Assembly: GCA_002419385.1 (NCBI GenBank)
Contig: DIFZ01000030.1
Coordinates: 1-57,089, forward strand
DNA from: Geobacter sp. UBA5735
GTDB lineage: Bacteria; Desulfobacterota; Desulfuromonadia; Geobacterales; Geobacteraceae
Length of the DNA: 57,089 nt
Reading direction: 5' to 3'
The translations under genes were made by a program, and so were the position numbers. Of this stretch, positions 1 through 6,475 are shown in pieces; the stretch's first letter is position 1; each line of letters opens with the position of its first letter. Under the pieces are notes generated by a model that was not told the origin of the DNA, did no database searches, and saw only the letters and a list, made by a program, of their open reading frames with translations.

Positions 1-39
1 AACTGCCACTGCGAAAGTTGAGTAATAAATATATAGTGC

Positions 40-68
40 TTGACATTTGTTTCACAGAGCTGTTAAGG
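40..68 (+). promoter_or_regulatory. possible promoter of the cold-shock gene
   Basis: A perfect -35 box TTGACA lies at 40-45. The hexamer 17 nt downstream (TTAAGG, 63-68) is a poor -10 box. If this is the promoter, the cold-shock mRNA has a leader of roughly 55 nt. Only the -35 box is convincing. Confidence 0.35.
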
Positions 69-129
69 TGAAATGACTCGGTAATCATACCGGCGAAAAC
101 AACAGAAAGTATCAGGAGAAAGCAAGCAA

Positions 130-330
130 ATGGTAAATGGAATGGTAAAATGGTTCAATGACAGCAAGGGTTTCGGTTTTCTTGAGCAGGAAAATGGTGA
201 AGATGTTTTTTGTCATTTTTCCGCAATCGCAGGTGAAGGATTCAAATCCCTTGCTGAAGGCGATAGAGTGACGTTCGAAATAACTCGGGGTCCGAAGGGA
301 CTCCAGGCTGCGAACGTAAGAAGAGTCTAG
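130..330 (+). CDS. CspA-family cold-shock protein
   Basis: This 66-residue single cold-shock domain (OB fold) binds single-stranded RNA and DNA and acts as an RNA chaperone in the cytoplasm. The RNP1 motif reads KGFGFL (about residues 14-19) and the RNP2 region reads DVFCHF. A Trp in the N-terminal strand (VKWFND) and the full-length barrel match the family. AGGAG at 114-118 supports the ATG at 130; a second in-frame ATG four codons on is less well spaced. The gene is monocistronic and closes with a strong terminator at 351-381. Which csp paralogue it is cannot be told from this window. Confidence 0.95.
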   Translation: MVNGMVKWFNDSKGFGFLEQENGEDVFCHFSAIAGEGFKSLAEGDRVTFEITRGPKGLQAANVRRV

Positions 331-350
331 GCCGCATCCCGGCTTGCAAC

Positions 351-381
351 AAAAAAGCCCCGGTTTTTCCGGGGCTTTTTT
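351..381 (+). terminator. intrinsic terminator after the cold-shock gene
   Basis: A 13-bp stem (AAAAAAGCCCCGG at 351-363 with its complement at 369-381) closes a five-T loop and ends in a run of T. The A and T runs make it potentially bidirectional. Confidence 0.92.
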
Positions 382-471
382 GTTGGTGTGTTCTTTCACG
401 CATGCAGACCTTCCCGACATGGGTGGATGGTGTCTGGATCGAACATGGTGTGCTTTGAGAGGAGTCAACAG

Positions 472-621
472 ATGGCAAAACCGAATTTCAAATTTCAGAA
501 GCGCCAGAAAGAGTTGGAAAAGAAAAAGAAAAACGAAGAAAAAATGCAGCGCCGACTCGAAAGAATCGGCGGCCAAACTCCGGAAAACCCTGACCAGGCC
601 ACTGACGAGGAAGGAGATTAA
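472..621 (+). CDS. small Lys/Glu-rich hypothetical protein
   Basis: A 49-residue, very hydrophilic protein begins MAKPNFKFQKRQ. Its centre (residues 9-31) is an uninterrupted Lys/Glu/Gln/Arg stretch expected to be helical, and the tail is acidic. The SD GAGAGGAG at 457-464 fixes the ATG at 472; the in-frame ATG at 388 has no such site. It lies four nucleotides upstream of the S21 gene, so the two are probably co-transcribed. I recall similar proteins beside S21 in related bacteria, but no function is known to me. Its charge would suit RNA or ribosome contact, which is inference only. Confidence 0.75.
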   Translation: MAKPNFKFQKRQKELEKKKKNEEKMQRRLERIGGQTPENPDQATDEEGD

Positions 622-625
622 CCTT

Positions 626-826
626 TTGACGATCACCGTTCATGGCAATGATATCGAGAGGGCAATGCGCGACCTGAAGCGTTCACTTCAGCGAGAGGGG
701 CTTTTCAGGGAACTCAAAAAAAGACGGTATTATGAGAAGCCATCGGTGAAAAGGAAACGCAAGCAATCGGAAGCGGAAAAAAGAAGGCGGAAAGCCCTGC
801 GGTACAAACGCCGCGACCGGGACTGA
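626..826 (+). CDS. rpsU: 30S ribosomal protein S21
   Basis: This 66-residue basic protein is the small-subunit protein S21, which sits near the 3' end of 16S rRNA and helps initiation. Family signatures are visible: the N-terminal strand TITVHGNDIERAMRDLKR, the central RREGLFRELKKRRYYEKPS-like helix (here QREGLFRELKKRRYYEKPS), and a C-terminal Lys/Arg tail. The start is TTG at 626, preceded by AAGGAG at 611-616; no ATG or GTG fits the family N-terminus. Length matches bacterial S21. The rare start codon may set a low rate or allow autogenous control. Confidence 0.93.
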   Translation: MTITVHGNDIERAMRDLKRSLQREGLFRELKKRRYYEKPSVKRKRKQSEAEKRRRKALRYKRRDRD

Positions 827-994
827 CTTTCATGTGTCTTGGCGAATACCGGGCATGGCCAAAAAGAACTGCTTTCGACCACCTTCTGTGTGCTTGGGGC
901 AGTTTGCGCCATAAGGCTTGACACGTTTCGCCATTTGTGCAATAAAAGACTACGATTCAGCAGCAGGCGCTTTGCTAATAAGTATAACAATAAC

Positions 995-1070
995 GCCACC
1001 TTAGCTCAGATGGTAGAGCAATTGATTCGTAATCAATAGGTCGCCGGTTCGATTCCGGCAGGTGGCTCCA
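995..1070 (+). tRNA. tRNA-Thr (anticodon CGT)
   Basis: A 76-nt cloverleaf with encoded CCA. The acceptor stem GCCACCT pairs with AGGTGGC, the D stem is GCTC/GAGC, the anticodon stem ATTGA/TCAAT encloses TTCGTAA with anticodon CGT (reads ACG), and the T arm is GCCGG-TTCGATT-CCGGC. The 3' end serves as the apparent attachment site of the integrated element that starts immediately downstream. TTGACA at 918-923 may be its -35 box. Confidence 0.97.
1056..1070 (+). other. probable attL core (tRNA-Thr 3' end)
   Basis: The last 15 nt of the tRNA gene (CGGCAGGTGGCTCCA) lie 176 nt before a P4-type integrase, the usual arrangement for tRNA-targeting islands. An imperfect copy lacking one G is found at 12223-12236. 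The exact crossover segment is not determined. Confidence 0.5.
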
Positions 1071-1101
1071 AAAAATAGTCCACGGTAACCCAATACCGTT
1101 C

Positions 1102-1129
1102 AAAACCCACTAGAAATAGTGGGTTTTTT
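1102..1129 (+). terminator. intrinsic terminator downstream of tRNA-Thr
   Basis: AAAACCCACTA at 1102-1112 pairs with TAGTGGGTTTT at 1117-1127 around a GAAA tetraloop and runs into further T residues. Confidence 0.85.
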
Positions 1130-1164
1130 GTTAATCAGAGTCTAATTGCGTCCAGGAAAGTGTC

Positions 1165-1193
1165 TTGACATCCGGGGGTATCGGGGGTATTTT
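1165..1193 (+). promoter_or_regulatory. integrase promoter
   Basis: TTGACA at 1165-1170 and TATTTT at 1188-1193 are 17 nt apart. The spacer is filled by two direct GGGGGTAT copies, so occupancy of those sites would be expected to block integrase transcription. Confidence 0.55.
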
Positions 1194-1231
1194 TTCATTA
1201 TAAATACCCCCACAGTAAAACGGATACCCCC
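1174..1231 (+). repeat. GGGGGTAT arm-type/operator sites, left end
   Basis: Two direct copies of GGGGGTAT (1174-1181 and 1183-1190) are followed by two inverted copies ATACCCCC (1204-1211 and 1224-1231). A similar pair occurs at 12141-12160 near the other end of the element. Position on both sides of the presumed att core suggests binding sites for the integrase arm-binding domain or an excision factor. Confidence 0.55.
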
Positions 1232-1246
1232 AATGGAGGTGGAGTC

Positions 1247-2482
1247 ATGGCACTGACCGAGATGAAGGTGCGGAACGCGAAACCGGGCACGAAGCCAGTC
1301 AAGTTGTCTGACAGCGGTGGTATGTATTTGCTCGTTTCGCCTCCTGGCAAGAAAACCCCGAATGGAAGCAAATGCTGGCGCCTGAAGTATCGTTTCAATG
1401 GGAAGGAAAAGGTGTTGGCCCTTGGCACTTATCCAGTGATTTCCCTAGGCGAGGCGCGGGAGAATAGGGACGTGGCGCGCAAACAGCTCGCTAAGGGCAT
1501 CGACCCCGGAGAGGCTCGAAAGGCGGAAAAGCTGACCGGCAATGAGAAGGCCGCCAATACCTTTGAAGCGGTAGCGCGAGAATGGCACACCCGCCAGAAA
1601 GGGGTCTGGACTGAAGGTCATGCTTCAAGGACGATGCAACGGCTTGAACGCGATATTTTCCGGTGTATCGGAACTCGTCCTATTGCAGAAATCACAGCTC
1701 CTGAATTACTGGCAGTATTCCGCCGGATAGAGTCGAGGGGAGCCCACGAGACAGCGCACCGGGCAAGATTTGTATGCGGACAAATCTTCCGGTATGCCGT
1801 GGCAACGGGAAGGGCGGAGCGTGATCCAGCTGCGGACCTGAAAGGGGCGCTTACCCCAATAAAGACAAGGCACCATGCGGCCATTACCGATCCGAAAGAA
1901 GTTGCTGCACTCCTGAGGGCCATTGACGGCTACCAGGGTTCTTTCGTGGTCAAGTGTGCCTTGCAGCTTGCCCCACTAGTGTTCGTTCGCCCTGGAGAGC
2001 TACGGCAAGCGGAGTGGGCAGAAATCGACTTTGAATCGGCTGAATGGAACATGCCGGCAGAACGGATGAAGATGAAGCAGGCCCACTTGGTCCCCCTGTC
2101 GGATCAGGCTGTCACGATCTTGCGGGAGCTTCATGCCCTTACCGGAAACAGCCGCTATCTCTTTCCTTCCGGGCGATCGTTTGCAAGGCCCATGTCCGAT
2201 AATGCCGTTAATGCAGCGCTTCGGCGGATGGGGTATGGAACTGATGAAATGACAGGTCACGGATTCCGGGCGATGGCGCGGACTATTCTTGATGAGGTCC
2301 TGCAGGTCCGGATTGACTTCATCGAGCACCAGCTTGCACATGCGGTAAAAGACCCGAACGGCCGTGCATACAACCGTACGGCACACCTTGACGAACGCCG
2401 GAAGATGATGCAGTTGTGGGCAGATTACCTTGACGGGCTGAAGGCTGGGGCGAAGGTACTTCCCCTCAAGAGAGCAGAGTGA
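1247..2482 (+). CDS. int: P4-type tyrosine recombinase / integrase
   Basis: The 411-aa protein carries an N-terminal DUF4102 arm-binding domain (about 1-85, with LSDSGGMYLLVSPPGKK), a central SAM-like core-binding domain (about 105-195) and a C-terminal catalytic domain. Catalytic elements are visible: Arg in FVRPGELR, Lys in RMKMKQAH, the HGFRAMAR box, a His in EHQLAHAV and the nucleophilic Tyr in YNRTAHLDERR. It would integrate and excise the element at the adjacent tRNA-Thr end. GGAGG at 1235-1239 supports the ATG. The reading frame is intact, so the enzyme may be active. Confidence 0.95.
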   Translation: MALTEMKVRNAKPGTKPVKLSDSGGMYLLVSPPGKKTPNGSKCWRLKYRFNGKEKVLALGTYPVISLGEARENRDVARKQLAKGIDPGEARKAEKLTGNEKAANTFEAVAREWHTRQKGVWTEGHASRTMQRLERDIFRCIGTRPIAEITAPELLAVFRRIESRGAHETAHRARFVCGQIFRYAVATGRAERDPAADLKGALTPIKTRHHAAITDPKEVAALLRAIDGYQGSFVVKCALQLAPLVFVRPGELRQAEWAEIDFESAEWNMPAERMKMKQAHLVPLSDQAVTILRELHALTGNSRYLFPSGRSFARPMSDNAVNAALRRMGYGTDEMTGHGFRAMARTILDEVLQVRIDFIEHQLAHAVKDPNGRAYNRTAHLDERRKMMQLWADYLDGLKAGAKVLPLKRAE

Positions 2483-2498
2483 ATTTTTCAATTGAAGC

Positions 2499-2720
2499 CT
2501 ACTGAAGTGCTCTCGTGATTGCCGGAAGGATCTTTTTCCAGTTTTCCAGCCGCAGGTTGACACCGGCCCGAGTAGGAACCCATGATACGCCGCCATCTGG
2601 TGAATAATACTTTCTCAAACAAAGGACCTGCTGCCCTGCGTGGGTGTTCGATTCAAGCCGGATGATTTCATGGTCACTCCGGTGTATCTCTTCAAGAACA
2701 AGTGGTATACCCATCGTCAT
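2499..2720 (-). CDS. PC4 / YdbC-like ssDNA-binding domain protein
   Basis: A 73-aa protein with the compact C-terminal pattern of the transcriptional coactivator p15 (PC4) family: a strand-rich middle (VLCLRKYYSPDGGVSWVPT), then the signature turn GVNLRLENWKKIL before a final helix. Bacterial members bind single-stranded nucleic acid. ATGs at 2720 and 2714 are both possible; the AAGGA at 2722-2726 is too close to the first and better spaced for the second. Longer upstream extensions lack an SD. It faces the integrase convergently and ends 17 nt from it, so it belongs to the element's leftward gene set. Confidence 0.65.
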   Translation of the reverse strand: MTMGIPLVLEEIHRSDHEIIRLESNTHAGQQVLCLRKYYSPDGGVSWVPTRAGVNLRLENWKKILPAITRALQ

Positions 2721-2814
2721 TTTCCTTTCGATTAAGATAGCGGGTATCGGATGACCGATACCCGCCCCTTGCCGTTTCCATTCATTGCTGTTGGAAATGT
2801 TTTTTTCGTGGCTA

Positions 2815-3075
2815 TCAGAGTAGACTATTTTCAGCATGAGTATTTTTACGTGCGTACTGTAACCGTACCTTTGCCGCCTGCCGCTGTTCGTCCGATAGCT
2901 GCCGTTTACGCCGGTAGGGATTCGTGCCCAGCCGCCAATCGAACAACGGGCAGTCCTTCACTGTACACTGGTCAACTTCGGTGCGACTCCCACAACAGCA
3001 GTCAAGGCACTTCTGCCGGATCACCTTTGTAGGGTTCGTATGTGTCCTGATTCCATCTCTGCAATCGATTGCCAT
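2815..3075 (-). CDS. Cys-rich element-encoded hypothetical protein (zinc-binding candidate)
   Basis: An 86-aa protein. Residues 17-50 contain a Cys cluster, IRQKCLDCCCGS then EVDQCTVKDCPLFDWRLG, followed by a basic Gln/Arg-rich tail. This layout recurs in small proteins of prophages and integrative elements and suggests a zinc knuckle, but I know no tested function. ATG at 3075 is preceded by AAGGAA; the longer ORF upstream would run through the repeat region and is unlikely. It is separated from the next leftward gene by the TCGGACAGGT repeats. Confidence 0.65.
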   Translation of the reverse strand: MAIDCRDGIRTHTNPTKVIRQKCLDCCCGSRTEVDQCTVKDCPLFDWRLGTNPYRRKRQLSDEQRQAAKVRLQYARKNTHAENSLL

Positions 3076-3135
3076 TTTAATTCCTTTCTTGTCGGCGAGT
3101 GGCCGGTTGAAGTAATGTATCAAAAACAGGGTCCA

Positions 3136-3255
3136 AGTCCGACCGCTCGGACAGGTACCTATCCGATGCGTCGGACAGGTCGCGGTTGATTTGTTTTCAA
3201 TTACCCGCCTACCTGTCCGATATGCCTGATAGGTTTTGATAAAATACCTGTCCGA
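3136..3255. repeat. TCGGACAGGT decamer cluster (iteron/operator candidate)
   Basis: Forward copies of TCGGACAGGT lie at 3147-3156 and 3171-3180. Inverted copies (ACCTGTCCGA) lie at 3157-3166 (one mismatch), 3211-3220 and 3246-3255. The first pair abuts as a palindrome. The cluster fills the 194-nt gap between the winged-helix-like gene at 3270 and the Cys-rich gene ending at 3075. It could be an autoregulatory operator or replication iterons. Confidence 0.7.
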
Positions 3256-3269
3256 TGCGTCTGACACTC

Positions 3270-3734
3270 TTAAGATTCTTGCCATGGGGGAGGGTCTCTT
3301 TTTCTCTTTTGAGAGAGTTTCAAGTTAGAAACCGCCCGCGCCCTTTTTTCGGCTTCGTCAACGTCGGGTATCCACTCTTTCCAGTGACCAGACAACGCGA
3401 ATTGCGACGGCACCCCATTGCTTCCCTTCAGCCCACCGCGAACCACCCACTCGATGAATCCCTTTTCTGTGAGTTCGTTCTTCGCCCGAGTGAACTTGTC
3501 AGCATTCATGCCGAGCTTTTCCTGTGCCTCACGGTTGGTGAGCTTGAATGTGGGCTTCCCGGTTTCGCCCTTGCTCCGGTTTGTGGCTGCGTTGTAGTTT
3601 TTGAATAGGCACCACAAGAACACCCGGATTGCTGGGGCACTCAATGATTGAAAAGTCTTGGATTCCTGCATTGCAGTCGTGACACGGGAAAATGGTTCAC
3701 CTGTGCTCCGACCCTGCGGGGACTTGTATGCCAT
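3270..3734 (-). CDS. winged-helix-like hypothetical protein of the element
   Basis: The 154-aa protein has the pattern of a small replication or regulatory protein. A helix-rich stretch (about 29-50, APAIRVFLWCLFKNYN) is followed by KLTNREAQEKLGMNADKFTRA, which resembles a helix-turn-helix, and by the wing-like ELTEKGFIEWVVRGG. The C-terminus is basic. I recall similar proteins from integrative elements, usually unannotated. It begins 3 nt after the DUF5659 gene stops, so translation is probably coupled, and it is followed by the TCGGACAGGT cluster, its most obvious potential binding target. Assignment as replication initiator is inference only. Confidence 0.6.
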   Translation of the reverse strand: MAYKSPQGRSTGEPFSRVTTAMQESKTFQSLSAPAIRVFLWCLFKNYNAATNRSKGETGKPTFKLTNREAQEKLGMNADKFTRAKNELTEKGFIEWVVRGGLKGSNGVPSQFALSGHWKEWIPDVDEAEKRARAVSNLKLSQKRKRDPPPWQES

Positions 3735-3737
3735 GGG

Positions 3738-3995
3738 TCACCCCCCAGCCCGGACAACCCGCGACGCTTCCCGGAACAGCCAGGAACGGCGGTTTAGGAG
3801 CCTTTTTGCCGGGAGTTCTCCACCCTGTTCATACTGGAGGACTGCGTCGTGAAGGTCGCCAGATGCGTCAAACGTGAATACTGCCCGTGTGTAGCCGGGG
3901 GGACAGGTGATTGACGGTTCGTAACCAGCAGTAGCCAAAAATGCAGCAAGGTCTATGCTCTCGGTTGTGAATGTCGTTCCTCGTGTACTTGGCAT
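3738..3995 (-). CDS. DUF5659-like small protein
   Basis: An 85-aa protein. The N-terminal half reads TFTTESIDLAAFLATAGYE and the middle ends in AVFTFDASGDLHDAVLQY, matching the DUF5659 pattern of a Thr-Asp-Leu-Ala-Ala-Phe-Leu motif followed by a Phe-rich strand. Function is unknown. The ATG at 3995 lies 2 nt after the AlpA-like stop and has GGGGG upstream within that gene's end. It sits in a leftward set alpA-like, DUF5659, winged-helix protein with gaps of 2 and 3 nt. Confidence 0.6.
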   Translation of the reverse strand: MPSTRGTTFTTESIDLAAFLATAGYEPSITCPPGYTRAVFTFDASGDLHDAVLQYEQGGELPAKRLLNRRSWLFREASRVVRAGG

Positions 3996-3997
3996 GG

Positions 3998-4186
3998 CTA
4001 CACCCCCTGCTCTATCAGAGTCCGGATGTCCTCGACACGCCACACGGAAGTTCTCGGCCCGAGCTTGATAGGTGCCGGATACTTGCCAGTCTTGACACCG
4101 GCCCACCATGAAGACCGCCCTACAGGGACGATAGCTGGTACGGGCGGGTCTGCCTTCGGGTCTCCAATGATTTGGGGCAATCTCAA
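3998..4186 (-). CDS. AlpA-like excisionase/regulator, start region disrupted by a stop
   Basis: The readable part encodes an AlpA-type MerR-like winged HTH: GRSSWWAGVKTGKYPAPIKLGP followed by TSVWRVEDIRTLIEQ (motif shown in two parts). Such proteins regulate or drive excision of P4-like elements. The listed start is a TTG with no SD. Upstream, the same frame stays open to a TAA at 4259-4261, and two codons before that is an ATG (4265-4267) with a perfect AAGGAG eight nt upstream. The native gene therefore seems to begin at 4267 and now reads ATG-AAA-TAA. Product, if any, depends on reinitiation or readthrough. Confidence 0.6.
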   Translation of the reverse strand: MRLPQIIGDPKADPPVPAIVPVGRSSWWAGVKTGKYPAPIKLGPRTSVWRVEDIRTLIEQGV

Positions 4187-4300
4187 AAAGCCAATTTCCG
4201 GAACACCTCTCCGTTCGATGTGTCGCCGTTTTTCCTCTTGTCCTGTCTTAACCTCTTGTTATTTCATCTAATATTCTCCTTATGAGGTTGACGGACCAAT

Positions 4301-4350
4301 AAAAAAAGCCATGCAGACAGTAGGTAGTTACACCTATCCATCCACATGGC
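4301..4350 (-). terminator. probable leftward terminator
   Basis: Read on the minus strand, GCCATG (from 4350) pairs with CATGGC and is followed by seven T. The enclosed segment holds a smaller hairpin TAGGT/ACCTA. It would separate the AlpA-like gene from anything transcribed leftward from 4350-4900. Confidence 0.5.
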
Positions 4351-4476
4351 CTTTCAGGAATCGGCCCGCCCGGCGTCCTCATGTACCGGGGAGAGTTCTT
4401 GTTGGTCACGTGTGCGGGTCAGATGAGACGCAGGAGACACGAGGCACTACGCCTACTTTCTGTCCGCCATTTCGTG

Positions 4477-4761
4477 TTAACGCAGTTGTATGTAACGCCC
4501 GCCGTCAAGCCTATCTATCCAGGGTGGACCACTGAGGCGAGAATTATAGAAACTGAAGCAGATTGTCCCCGTGAAACCGTCGGGGATGTTCAGGCAGCGG
4601 CGTAACCTCCTCGCCATTGACTTGTTGCCGCTCTGTCTGGGTTCCACAAGATTGTCTTGACTCCACCGAGTACGCACAATGCTGTTGACACCGGGTTTCC
4701 CACCCAAAAGGAGAGAACAGCACAGCACGTCGTAATCATCAATACAGTCACGTCCGTTCAT
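4477..4761 (-). CDS. doubtful ORF in element
   Basis: A 94-aa frame starting MNGRDCIDD, with several Cys and Arg and no recognisable domain. The SD is weak (GGGG two nt from the ATG). It lies between two leftward terminator-like hairpins (4874-4906 and 4301-4350), which is the only support for a transcription unit here. It may be non-coding; the rest of 4351-4900 shows nothing else. Confidence 0.2.
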   Translation of the reverse strand: MNGRDCIDDYDVLCCSLLLGGKPGVNSIVRTRWSQDNLVEPRQSGNKSMARRLRRCLNIPDGFTGTICFSFYNSRLSGPPWIDRLDGGRYIQLR

Positions 4762-4873
4762 GACCCCATGAAAACATAATTGTCCGAGCCGTGTCAAGTA
4801 AATGTATCTCGTAAATATTTGTATACAAAGCGTTTTTTCGTCAAACCCGTTGATAGGCAGGCGATTATTTATG

Positions 4874-4906
4874 GAAAAAAAAGAGCCGGAGTGCTTTCGA
4901 TCCGGC
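4874..4906 (-). terminator. leftward intrinsic terminator
   Basis: On the minus strand GCCGGA (4906-4901) pairs with TCCGGC (4890-4885) and is followed within two nt by a run of eight T (4881-4874). No convincing gene was found immediately upstream on that strand. Confidence 0.6.
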
Positions 4907-5041
4907 ATTGTGGGGCACGCGCAGGGAAGAAAATGAAGAAGTTTGTGAGCGAGCATACGGAATGTAGCTGCCACTAACTTACACCAATAACAGGTATACC
5001 TAACCAGAGGGGCTATAAATATAAAGGAATGAAGCAGATGT

Positions 5042-5119
5042 TTGACGAAGGAAATCGTGGCGAAGGATGTGGCGGAAGTGCTTGGGAAAGTAACAACGTA
5101 TCCTATACGTGCATTGTAG
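5042..5119 (+). pseudogene. BRO-N antirepressor remnant
   Basis: The frame from 5042 reads into VAKDVAEVLGK (GTG at 5057) and stops at TAG 5117-5119. VAKDVxEVLG is the hallmark of the BRO N-terminal domain, and the DNA closely resembles the same segment of the BRO gene at 11122. Everything after the first helix is lost. The remnant lies 140 nt left of the R-M operon, with the fuller BRO gene on the right. Confidence 0.6.
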
Positions 5120-5246
5120 ATACTTTACAGCAATACACAATTTTGCCGACCGACAAAAAACATTTGCAATCATCTTGGAAAACTGTATATTGAAAATATG
5201 CCGAAAGGCTGGAGGCCCTTTACCCAAGGTTTAGGACCGTGGCAGC

Positions 5247-5278
5247 GCCTCAGTCGCCGTTAAGACTGGGGCTTTTTT
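5247..5278 (+). terminator. rightward terminator at the end of the R-M operon
   Basis: GCCTCAGTC (5247-5255) pairs with GACTGGGGC (5264-5272) and is followed by six T. It is oriented for plus-strand transcription and overlaps the last codons of the leftward 169-aa gene, so it guards the operon's 3' end against readthrough from the BRO remnant. Confidence 0.65.
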
Positions 5279-5769
5279 GTTTCCAAAAGTAGGCTTTCCT
5301 TCCGTATCTTCCTCAGATATACCTCATCGGCCGGGAACGCTGTGATGAAATCATACTCTCGGTGATTGTCCCGCACATCCAGCACTACAACATATTTCTC
5401 TTCAATAACAATCAGCACGCGCCGCTTCTTATTACGGTTACGGCTGTCCTTGCGGAACTGCTGCAATACCTCGATAGTCCCTTTGTTGGCGGCCAGAATT
5501 TCCTTGATCCAGAGGATACAGCGAGCACGTCGCTTGGAGAATTGGACATTATGCACACCTGAACCGAAACGATAGTCGCTGCTCTCCGAAAAAGCATGAT
5601 CGAAAGTTCCTGTTGAGAAGTGAACACGATTGCCGTGCCAGTCAAAATAATCCAGCTTCTTCCCGCCGGACATGACGTAAGTTTCAACATACAACTTGCG
5701 ATATGCCTCTATCAGCTCTTCTTCCGTGGCTGCTTCCAGACGTATAAGCGGCCAAAGCTGTCCCGCCAT
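5260..5769 (-). CDS. fourth gene of R-M operon, possible BECR-fold nuclease
   Basis: A 169-aa protein, ATG at 5769, one nt after the DUF3800 stop, so translation is coupled. Visible blocks are DYFDWHGNRVHFSTGTFDHAF (given here as a pattern of aromatic and His residues at about 40-60), FSKRRARCILWIKEIL (about 78-92) and a C-terminal YDFITAFPAD. A central His strand, an Arg/Trp helix and a final TAF-type strand are reminiscent of Barnase-EndoU-ColicinE5/D-RelE toxins, but this is weak pattern matching. It could be an additional effector or an accessory of the R-M system. No homologue with known function is recognised. Confidence 0.6.
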   Translation of the reverse strand: MAGQLWPLIRLEAATEEELIEAYRKLYVETYVMSGGKKLDYFDWHGNRVHFSTGTFDHAFSESSDYRFGSGVHNVQFSKRRARCILWIKEILAANKGTIEVLQQFRKDSRNRNKKRRVLIVIEEKYVVVLDVRDNHREYDFITAFPADEVYLRKIRKESLLLETKKPQS

Positions 5770-5770
5770 G

Positions 5771-6475
5771 TCAGCGCCCCGTGAAGTGAAAGATATTGAA
5801 TTTTTCTGCAGACAAGGTTGTTGTCGTCTTAAGCGTCCGCAACCCGGCGGCGTTGGCCACTCCGTTGCAAAAATCCAACTTGATTTCGCTTCCCTGCCGT
5901 TCATTCCAGGCATAGCCGACAGCGCCTATCAGGAGATCGGCAAGCTGAATGAGAGGGATATTATGTGAACTTACCGGCTCTAGACATTCAATTTTTGCCT
6001 TACCAGTCAGTTTGCGCCGGAGAATGTCACGCAAATCAATAAAGCGCCGTTGTATCTGGTTTTGCTGCCAGTCGAGCAGGATATGGTAAGAACAATCCCG
6101 CTTCAGCCAATGAACCAGCATCTGATAATACAGCTTGTAGAAGCCAAGTTCATTGTCGCCGTCGTTATATTGCGCGTGATTCAGAATACTGCGATCAACA
6201 ACAAGGCAGCGGAATGAAAGAGACGGTTCCGATGAAAACAGCTCCAGCAGTGCCCAGTAAAAATCCCTGCGGCTGGGGGATAGGGTTTTCCAGCCAAATT
6301 CACGCCAAGTGTTGTGCTGTTTGCGTAATTCGTTGATACGGCGGGTAAGCTCTTCTTTCTTGTCACGCGGGCAGGCCAACGCCCCGATTACCATGTAAGG
6401 GTCTTCAGGGTTTGAGGTATGCCTGCTCTCATCACAGTAGACGTTATAATGGAATGTTTTTGGCTGGTTCACCAC
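5771..6475 (-). CDS. DUF3800 protein
   Basis: The 234-aa protein begins NVYCDESRHTS, the conserved Y-x-D-E-S of DUF3800, and later has CLVVDRS, the HILLDWQQNQ block and a C-terminal IPLIQLADLLIGAV helix. These elements suggest an RNase H-like fold with acidic residues (Asp14-Glu15 region and a later Asp). DUF3800 genes often accompany restriction or other defence loci; biochemical role is unknown. It starts with GTG directly at the res stop codon (TGA-GTG), another GTG follows. Codon usage and coupling place it in the mod-res operon. Confidence 0.8.
   Translation of the reverse strand: MVNQPKTFHYNVYCDESRHTSNPEDPYMVIGALACPRDKKEELTRRINELRKQHNTWREFGWKTLSPSRRDFYWALLELFSSEPSLSFRCLVVDRSILNHAQYNDGDNELGFYKLYYQMLVHWLKRDCSYHILLDWQQNQIQRRFIDLRDILRRKLTGKAKIECLEPVSSHNIPLIQLADLLIGAVGYAWNERQGSEIKLDFCNGVANAAGLRTLKTTTTLSAEKFNIFHFTGR

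Noticed and set aside
344..826. A 160-aa ORF spanning the terminator, the small Lys-rich gene and S21
   Set aside because: It is out of frame with the Lys-rich gene and starts inside the cold-shock terminator; only its last 66 codons (from TTG 626) are S21.
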